Shown one piece after another: positions 1-4,583 of a DNA stretch of 7,319 nt. The position numbers and the translations under genes were made by a program. Origin of the DNA: Pseudomonadota bacterium. GTDB taxonomy: Bacteria > Pseudomonadota > Alphaproteobacteria > Acetobacterales > Acetobacteraceae. The notes beneath the pieces were generated by a model. It searched no databases, was not told where the DNA came from, and worked only from the letters and a program-made list of their open reading frames with translations. The first letter of the stretch is position 1; each line of letters starts with the position of its first letter. The DNA is taken from assembly GCA_021845835.1 (NCBI GenBank), contig JAJZVE010000224.1, forward strand, positions 1 to 7,319, written 5' to 3'.

Positions 1-606
1 CGCGGTCTTCATGTTGTCGTAGATGCCGCGCCGCGGCACCCCGCCGAGAACCCGGAAGGCGTGTTCATGGGCATCGAACAGCATCTCATGGGTCTGCAGC
101 GGATAGGCGCGCAGGATGAAGGCGCGGCTGTGCGAGAGCTTGAAATGGGCGACCTGCAGCTTCGTTCGCTCCCCGCCCAGGATCGCCCAGTCCTCGCTCC
201 AGTCGAACTGGAAGGCGTCGCCAGGCTGAAACGCCAGGGACACGAACACCCCCCGGCCAGTGGTTTGCTGCGCGCGCTGGCGATCGGCCTTCCATTCACG
301 AGCAAACGCCGCGACGCGCCCGTAGGACCCCTCGTAGCCGAGGGCGACGAGGTCGGCGTGCAACTGCTTGACCGTACGCTTCTGCTTGCGCGACTTGCCG
401 GCTTCGACCTTCAGCCAGTGCGACAGCTTCTCGGCAAACGGGTCCAGCTTGCTCGGTCGCTCGGGAACCTTGAACTTCGGCTCCACCGTGCCCGAGCGCA
501 GGTATCTGCGGATGGTGTTCCGCGACAGCCCGGTCCGCCGCGATATCGCCCGGATCGATAGCTGATCCCGCAACGCCCAGCGACGGATCACACTCAACAA
601 CGCCAT
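1..606 (-). CDS. istA: IS21-family transposase IstA, N-terminal 202 residues (partial)
   Basis: This is the DDE transposase of an IS21-family element, which works with the ATPase IstB to insert the element. The minus-strand reading frame from ATG 606 is open to the left edge and gives 202 residues beginning MALLSVIRRWALRDQLSIRA. A helix-turn-helix lies at about residues 17-38 (SIRAISRRTGLSRNTIRRYL). The catalytic core starts near residue 120. The first catalytic Asp is probably D135 in FQFDWSE, and the second D197 in PRRGIYDNMK. The third acidic residue and the C-terminal domain are outside the window, since full IstA proteins are about 400-500 residues. The ATG at 606 is chosen because GGAG (618-615) lies 8 bases upstream; the in-frame GTG at 615 overlaps that Shine-Dalgarno. 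No frameshift is visible, so the element may be intact. Confidence 0.93.
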   Translation of the reverse strand, partial: MALLSVIRRWALRDQLSIRAISRRTGLSRNTIRRYLRSGTVEPKFKVPERPSKLDPFAEKLSHWLKVEAGKSRKQKRTVKQLHADLVALGYEGSYGRVAAFAREWKADRQRAQQTTGRGVFVSLAFQPGDAFQFDWSEDWAILGGERTKLQVAHFKLSHSRAFILRAYPLQTHEMLFDAHEHAFRVLGGVPRRGIYDNMKTA

Positions 607-623
607 GTCGATCACTCCGTGTT

Positions 624-646
624 CCCCCGCCGCTCGCAGCGGGGGG
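624..646. promoter_or_regulatory. GC-rich hairpin in the istA leader, covering the plus-strand Shine-Dalgarno
   Basis: CCCCC (624-628) can pair with GGGGG (642-646), and CGCT (631-634) with AGCG (638-641). The loop is CGC, with a two-base bulge at 629-630. On the minus strand the hairpin falls in the istA leader, just ahead of its ribosome-binding site. On the plus strand its 3' arm contains most of the G-rich Shine-Dalgarno (645-649) used by the ORF starting at 657. Such a structure could damp translation from transcripts entering the element, but that role is inferred. Confidence 0.4.
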
Positions 647-656
647 AGGTTCAAAC

Positions 657-1301
657 ATGGGTCAATTCTCAGTGGAAAATCCCGACCTCCCAGGGTCAAA
701 TCTCAGCGAAAATCAACAAGGCGCTGACGCACTGCGCTGGTACACCGACCTGCAGAAGAATTACCATGTAGCTCAGGCGGGTTTCCTGACCGCACCGGCC
801 GGGGCATTCCGCGCAGGCAAGGTCGGACTACATGTCAACGCATCCTTCCTCATCGGTATGATGAAGGCGACCAAGGGGCTGGAATGGGGCGTGGCGGCGT
901 TGCCAGAGCGCAACGGTATCGCGGCCAACTACTCCTCTTACTGGGCCAACGTGATGGCCGCAGGCCTGTCGCCAGCGAAGCGCGATGCCGTAGCCAAGTT
1001 CCTCGCGTTCGTGACCACCGAGGCCGCGATGTCTCTCTGGCTTGCCGATACGGGCGAGCTACCAGCACGGCGTATGGGTGGCATGGCACCGGCAGTGCTG
1101 AACGATCCCATCTACGGCGGCTTTGCCCGCGGCCTACCGACGGCCGTTGCGACAGATTTCGTCAACGAGGATACGCAGCGGGCAGTGTTCATCGCCATGC
1201 TCAACCGTGTCCTTCTCAACAACCAGGATCCTCTCGCCGCAGTGCGTCAGGCCGCCGAGGAAGAGCAGAAGATCATAGACAGGTTCTACCAGAAGAGCTG
1301 A
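657..1301 (+). pseudogene. ABC transporter extracellular solute-binding protein (family 1), C-terminal remnant interrupted by IS21
   Basis: The native part (719-1301, ~194 residues) is the C-terminal region of a periplasmic binding protein that delivers a sugar-like or other small solute to an ABC importer. Recognisable family segments are ADALRWYTDLQ, then WGVAALPERNG, YWANVMAAGLSPAKRDAVAKFL and LPARRM, and a C-terminal tail (AAEEEQKIIDRFYQKS) typical of these proteins. Full-length members have about 400-450 residues with an N-terminal signal peptide; that half is absent. The first ~20 codons of the open frame (657-718, MGQFSVENPDLPGSNLSENQ) are translated IS21 end, not native protein. GGAGG (645-649) lies 7 bases before the ATG, so the fragment could be translated, but without an export signal or ligand-binding first lobe it should not function. 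The missing half should lie beyond the IS element to the left. Substrate specificity cannot be assigned. Confidence 0.85.
659..718. repeat. IS21 terminal repeats (two direct copies)
   Basis: Two near-identical copies lie in tandem: GGGTCAATTCTCAGTGGAAA... (659-681) and GGGTCAAATCTCAGCGAAAA... (693-714). They are separated by CCGACCTCCCA. They share GGGTCA, TCTCAG and GAAAATC, differing at a few bases and by one base in length. IS21-family ends commonly carry multiple such copies as transposase-binding sites. The outer copy is followed by AACA, ending the element at 718. Confidence 0.8.
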
Positions 1302-1313
1302 CCGGCATCGGGA

Positions 1314-1343
1314 GCCAACCCGGCGCCATGGCGCGGGGTTGGC
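1314..1343. terminator. Imperfect palindrome downstream of the transporter remnant; possible terminator
   Basis: GCCAACCC (1314-1321) is complementary to GGGTTGGC (1336-1343). Inside, GCGCCATGGCGC (1323-1334) is a perfect palindrome, with a single G/G mismatch at 1322/1335. The stem begins 13 bases after the solute-binding-protein stop. No U-tract follows, so it is not a canonical intrinsic terminator. It may be a terminator without a tail, an mRNA 3' stabiliser or a protein-binding palindrome. Confidence 0.4.
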
Positions 1344-1397
1344 CGTCGGCGCATGTCGGCCCCACACACACCGGTGTCTGCGTCCGGCGCTTTTCGA

Positions 1398-2093
1398 CTA
1401 GAACCCCTCACCATTCCCGAGAGTCATAGCGATGCCATAGCAGAACGTGTCTAGGAGGTCGTCTTCGCGGCGGCTGCGCTTGTCGCCGATGCGGAAGCTT
1501 TCGACCTGGTCGAGCAGGTGGTTGCGTGAGGTGTGTTTGTAATCGACGACCTTGTTGAACGCGGTCTCGGTGTATTTCACCAGGCCCTGGTGGATGTAGC
1601 CGGAGACGGAGAGCGCCCGCTCGTCCTTGCCCAGGGCGGTGAGGCGGGATTCGATGTCGGTGACTGGGTAGCCGCGGCGAAGCGCCTGCTGGAGGAGGAT
1701 CGTCCCCGAGTTCTTGTCCTGGATGTAGGCGCCCGTCGAGCCGTACGGGGCTCGGCATTGGCGGGCCAACTCGTCCAGTTTCTGGAACACACGGGGTAAC
1801 CACGCTTCCAGCAGGGCGCCCTCGATCTGCACGATGTCCCAGTCCAGGATGCAGAGCGGCCGGGTGGCTGATGTGGTGTGATAGGCGAAGTACGTTACCG
1901 CGGTGGCGTCACGGTCCGTGCCGGTCTTCGAGGCGGTGTCGATCACCGCGAACACGCTATCGCAGTGCGGCGGGTAGGGTATCGGCTGCCCGTTCTCCAG
2001 CAGCTTCTCGCGACTGAAGAAGGCCTGCCCGGACCAGTCGACGAACTCGGCGAGGTACTCCTGCGCGTAGACGAGGGGATCCTTGCTGTCCAT
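1398..2093 (-). pseudogene. Phage terminase large subunit, C-terminal nuclease domain fragment (~231 residues)
   Basis: The terminase large subunit cuts and pumps phage DNA into capsids, using an N-terminal ATPase and a C-terminal RNase H-fold nuclease. Only the latter is present. The fragment opens with DPLVYAQEYLAEFVDWSGQA, the usual end of the ATPase/start of the linker. It then has FAVIDTASKTGTDRDATA (chimera residues 181-198), with D185 the likely first metal-binding Asp of the nuclease. It ends with RREDDLLDTFCYGIAMTL (341-358), where D344/D345/D348 include the late acidic catalytic position. A KNSGTILLQQALRRGYPV segment (260-277) also fits this family. The stop is TAG at 1400-1398. Walker A and B motifs are absent. 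No other phage genes are in the window, so this is a prophage remnant rather than a prophage. Confidence 0.82.
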
Positions 2094-2492
2094 CAGCGTC
2101 TGGGGCGAGACCGAGACACAGAACTCCTCCAACAGCCACTGGCCGAGATCGCTGAGCCGCCAGCGCACTAGGCCATGGACCGCCGGGCTCGGGCCGCGGT
2201 CGATCTGCGCGGCCAGCGCTCGGCAATGCGCCGCGGTCAGCCGCGGCGTCGGGCCAGGCGCCTTGCGGTCGTGCAGCCCATCCGGCCCCTCGGCGTTGAA
2301 CCGCATCATCCAGTCCCGCTCAATCTGCAGCGTGACGTTGCCGAACCGCGCCGCCTCCGTGGGCCTGCCACCATCGTAGATCGCCGCCAGGGCCAGCAGC
2401 CGCCGGGCCTGAGCGGCCTCCTTGCTGCGCCGCGCCAAGCGGCGAAGGATGGGGGCGTCAAAATCAGCGCGAAGGGCGATCGCGCACGGCAT
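1398..2492 (-). CDS. Chimeric ORF: IS630 transposase N-terminus fused in frame to phage terminase nuclease domain
   Basis: One uninterrupted 364-codon frame on the minus strand joins two unrelated protein pieces. Residues 1 to ~133 match the N-terminal helix-turn-helix region of IS630-family transposases. Residues ~134-364 match the C-terminal part of a phage terminase large subunit. The change occurs around codon 133/134 (near 2093), at SVSPQTL|MDSKDPL, where an IS630 protein would normally continue with SRELR- or GRELR-type sequence. Neither parent is complete: the transposase lacks its DDE catalytic domain and the terminase lacks its Walker ATPase domain. The likely origin is a deletion or recombination that happened to keep the frame. 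No other function is known to me. A new protein (DNA-binding domain plus RNase H-like nuclease) is possible but unproven, so it may be better treated as two pseudogene fragments. Confidence 0.75.
   Translation of the reverse strand: MPCAIALRADFDAPILRRLARRSKEAAQARRLLALAAIYDGGRPTEAARFGNVTLQIERDWMMRFNAEGPDGLHDRKAPGPTPRLTAAHCRALAAQIDRGPSPAVHGLVRWRLSDLGQWLLEEFCVSVSPQTLMDSKDPLVYAQEYLAEFVDWSGQAFFSREKLLENGQPIPYPPHCDSVFAVIDTASKTGTDRDATAVTYFAYHTTSATRPLCILDWDIVQIEGALLEAWLPRVFQKLDELARQCRAPYGSTGAYIQDKNSGTILLQQALRRGYPVTDIESRLTALGKDERALSVSGYIHQGLVKYTETAFNKVVDYKHTSRNHLLDQVESFRIGDKRSRREDDLLDTFCYGIAMTLGNGEGF
2094..2492 (-). pseudogene. IS630-family transposase, N-terminal fragment (~133 residues)
   Basis: The fragment begins MPCAIALRADFDAPILRRLA at ATG 2492 and continues through ARRLLALAAIYDGGRPTEAA, IERDWMMRFNAEGPDGLHDR and AVHGLVRWRLSDLGQWLLEE. 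This series is highly characteristic of a group of IS630-family transposases common in alphaproteobacteria (…RRLLALAAIYDGG…, …RFNAEGPDGL.DRKAPG…, …HGVVRWRL.DL.QW..EEF…). It contains the helix-turn-helix DNA-binding part (about residues 20-75) and the linker. The DDE catalytic domain, normally about 200 further residues, is missing because the sequence switches to terminase at about 2093. The element's outer terminus probably lies between 2493 and hyuA, but I could not identify a terminal repeat or the TA target with confidence. The element is inactive as it stands. Confidence 0.87.
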
Positions 2493-2541
2493 GATGCGGT
2501 AGGATGTCGATCAAAGGTTGGGTCACAAGAAGGGAACGCGA
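2493..2541. promoter_or_regulatory. Short divergent spacer between IS630 fragment and hyuA, with hyuA ribosome-binding site
   Basis: These 49 bases separate the divergent transposase fragment from hyuA. AGAAGGGA (2528-2535) is a good Shine-Dalgarno about 6-8 bases before ATG 2542, which decides that start over the in-frame TTG at 2518. I found no convincing -35/-10 pair. Because IS630 transposase genes usually begin a few tens of bases inside the element, most of this spacer may be IS DNA. The hyuA promoter may therefore be inside the IS end or inside the chimeric ORF. Confidence 0.5.
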
Positions 2542-4581
2542 ATGACCTATCGCGTCGGCGTGGATATCGGCGGCACGTTCACGGATTTTTGCGTCTTCGA
2601 CGAGGCGAGCCGCAGGCTTGAAACATTGAAGGTGCTCTCGCGGCCGGACGCGCCGGGCGCGGAGGTGCTGCAGGGGCTCGACGAGCTCGCGCGGCGATTC
2701 GGGGTCGCCGCGTCATCGGTGACTTATTTCACGCATGGCTCGACCGTGGGGGTGAATGCGATCATCCAGAAGCGCGGCGCGCGGCTGTGCCTGTTCGTGA
2801 CCAAAGGCTTCCGCGACGTGCTGGAGCTGGCGCGGCTGAAGATCCCGGACCCCTACGATCTGTTCTCGCGCCGACCACAACCGCTGGTGCCGCGCGACCG
2901 GGTGATCGAGATCAGCGCGCGCATGAACCCGGATGGCAGCACGGACCTGGCGCCGGACGAGGCGAGCGTGGTGGCGGCGCTGGCAAAGGCGGAGACACTC
3001 GGGACGGAGGGCATCGTGATCGCGCTCCTGCATTCCTATGCCAATCCGGCGCATGAGCAGGCGGTTCGGCGGATGATCGAAGCGGTGCGGCCGGGTTTGC
3101 CGGTGTTCTGCTCGGCGGAGGTGTGGCCGATCGTGCGCGAATACGAGCGCAGCATCACCGCGTGTATCCATGGCTCGGTGCAGCCGATGGTGGCGAACTA
3201 CATCACCCGGCTGGAGGCGGCGCTGGCGGAGCGCGGGGTGCCGGCGGCGCCGATGATCACGAAATCCAACGGCGGGGTGATGACGGCGGCGGCGGGCAAG
3301 GCGCGCAGCATCGAGATGCTCCTTTCCGGCACCGCTGCGGGGGCAATCGGCGCCGGGTTCGTCGCGCGGCAGGCGGGGTTCGCGCGGGTGATGAGCCTTG
3401 ATGTTGGCGGCACCAGCGCCGACGTGGCGTTGCTGCGGGACGGGTTGCCGGATTTCCGCAGCGGGGAACTGGTCGGCGAGTACCCGATCTACCTGCCGAC
3501 GGTTTCGGTCTCCTCGATTGGAGCGGGTGGTGGATCGATCGCGACGGTGGACGCTCTGGGCGTGCTGCGGGTGGGGCCGCGCAGCGCGGGATCCGTGCCC
3601 GGGCCTGCGTGCTACGGGCGCGGCGGGTTGCAGGCGACGATCACGGATGCGTTCGCGGTGTGCGGCGTGCTGGGAGCGGGCGAGCTGGGCTACGGGGCGG
3701 TCGCGATCGATGTTGCCGCGGCGCGGGCGGCGATGGAGGCGGTGGGCGCCGCGCTCGGGCGCGATACCGTGGCGGCGGCGGAGGCGGTGATCGCGCTCGC
3801 GGTCGCCAACATGTATCGCGAGGTGAGCCGGCTGTTCTCGCAGGTGGGCGAGGAACCAAGCGGCTACGCGCTGCTGGCGTTCGGCGGTGCGGGGCCGATG
3901 CTCGGCTGCTTGCTGGCGGAGGAGCTGGGCATGGCGGGGGTGATCGTGCCGCGGGCGCCGGGGGTGCTGGCGGCGCTGGGTGGGCTGCTCGCGGATCTGC
4001 GCTCTGATTTCGTGCGTGTCGTGTTTCTCGACGTTGCTGCGGAGGCGATGGGGACGATGGCGGCGGCGCTCTCGGAGCTGGTCGCCGAGGCGCGGGGATG
4101 GTTGCGCGAGAACCAGGGAGATGACGCGGCGGCGGCGATCGCGGTGACCGCGGACATGCGCTATCGCGGCCAATCCTACGAGCTCGAGGTGCCGGTCGAA
4201 GCGGCGTGGATCACCGGTGCGCAAACGCAACGGATCGCCGATGCCTTCCATGCGCGTCACGAGGAGGTCTATGGCCATGGCGACGCCAAGGCCCCGGTGC
4301 ATCTCGTGGCGCTGCGCGTGGTGATAGCGGGCGCCACGCCGAAACCGGAGTTTCCCGCGACTGCGGCACGGGCGCATGTGCCGATGTCGCGCGGACAGGC
4401 GCGCGTGGCGCACCGCGGCAGCGTGGTGGACGCCACGCTCTACGGGCGCGAGGCGCTGGCGCCGGGCGCGCGTTTCGCGGGGCCGGCCGTGGTGGTGCAG
4501 GACGACGCGACGTGCTGGGTGCCGCCGGGCTTCGCGGGCGAGGTGGACGCGTTCGGCAACATGATCCTCAGGCGGGGCTGA
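2542..4581 (+). CDS. hyuA: Hydantoinase/oxoprolinase family protein, subunit A (HyuA-like, ATP-binding)
   Basis: This is the ATP-using subunit of a cytoplasmic two-subunit cyclic amide/imide hydrolase (N-methylhydantoinase, 5-oxoprolinase, caprolactamase, acetone-carboxylase superfamily). It probably phosphorylates the substrate so that subunit B can open the ring. The protein is 679 residues, the normal length. The N-terminal hydantoinase A domain starts VGVDIGGTFTDF (residues 5-16), an ASKHA-fold phosphate-binding loop, with HGST at 65-68. The central domain has MSLDVGGTSADVALL (284-298), SSIGAGGGSIA (324-334) and VPGPACYGRGG. AFGGAGPML (446-454) carries Leu454 where many homologues have His (GGAGPLHA). 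An oxoprolinase-like C-terminal domain contains YRGQSYELEVP. ATG 2542 is preferred because AGAAGGGA precedes it; TTG 2518 would add eight residues before the conserved start. hyuB follows two bases after the stop. The exact substrate is unknown. The frame is intact and GC-rich throughout. Confidence 0.93.
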   Translation: MTYRVGVDIGGTFTDFCVFDEASRRLETLKVLSRPDAPGAEVLQGLDELARRFGVAASSVTYFTHGSTVGVNAIIQKRGARLCLFVTKGFRDVLELARLKIPDPYDLFSRRPQPLVPRDRVIEISARMNPDGSTDLAPDEASVVAALAKAETLGTEGIVIALLHSYANPAHEQAVRRMIEAVRPGLPVFCSAEVWPIVREYERSITACIHGSVQPMVANYITRLEAALAERGVPAAPMITKSNGGVMTAAAGKARSIEMLLSGTAAGAIGAGFVARQAGFARVMSLDVGGTSADVALLRDGLPDFRSGELVGEYPIYLPTVSVSSIGAGGGSIATVDALGVLRVGPRSAGSVPGPACYGRGGLQATITDAFAVCGVLGAGELGYGAVAIDVAAARAAMEAVGAALGRDTVAAAEAVIALAVANMYREVSRLFSQVGEEPSGYALLAFGGAGPMLGCLLAEELGMAGVIVPRAPGVLAALGGLLADLRSDFVRVVFLDVAAEAMGTMAAALSELVAEARGWLRENQGDDAAAAIAVTADMRYRGQSYELEVPVEAAWITGAQTQRIADAFHARHEEVYGHGDAKAPVHLVALRVVIAGATPKPEFPATAARAHVPMSRGQARVAHRGSVVDATLYGREALAPGARFAGPAVVVQDDATCWVPPGFAGEVDAFGNMILRRG

Positions 4582-4583
4582 CC

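Larger units (their letters stand above)
1..718 (-). mobile_element. IS21-family insertion sequence, istA-proximal end (partial, runs off left edge)
   Basis: This is the end of an IS21-type element containing the 5' part of istA. The outer boundary is set at 718, where the element (read on the minus strand) begins 5'-TGTTGATTTTCGCTGAGA. This start with TG and the internal repetition of the terminal motif (659-681 and 693-714) are typical of IS21-family ends. The transposase reads inward from this end, as expected for istA. To the right of 718 the sequence changes at once to a transporter gene with no mobile character. The rest of istA, istB and the other end must lie to the left of the window. 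Any target duplication (usually 4-8 bp in this family) would begin at 719 (AGGCGCTG...) and recur beyond the far end. Confidence 0.88.

Noticed and set aside
61..561. Plus-strand open frame of 166 codons opposite istA
   Set aside because: It is the antisense of a clear IS21 transposase frame and has no recognisable protein features.
1398..2492. A functional prophage at this site
   Set aside because: Only a truncated terminase is present, with no portal, capsid, integrase or attachment site in the window.
2518..2541. TTG 2518 as start of hyuA
   Set aside because: It would place the good Shine-Dalgarno inside the coding region and add eight non-conserved residues; ATG 2542 is correctly spaced from AGAAGGGA.
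4206..4583. Upstream extension of the hyuB frame by 126 codons
   Set aside because: It overlaps hyuA out of frame, is Gly/Arg/Ala-rich nonsense and would precede the conserved start of HyuB. ATG 4584 next to the hyuA stop is the sensible start.
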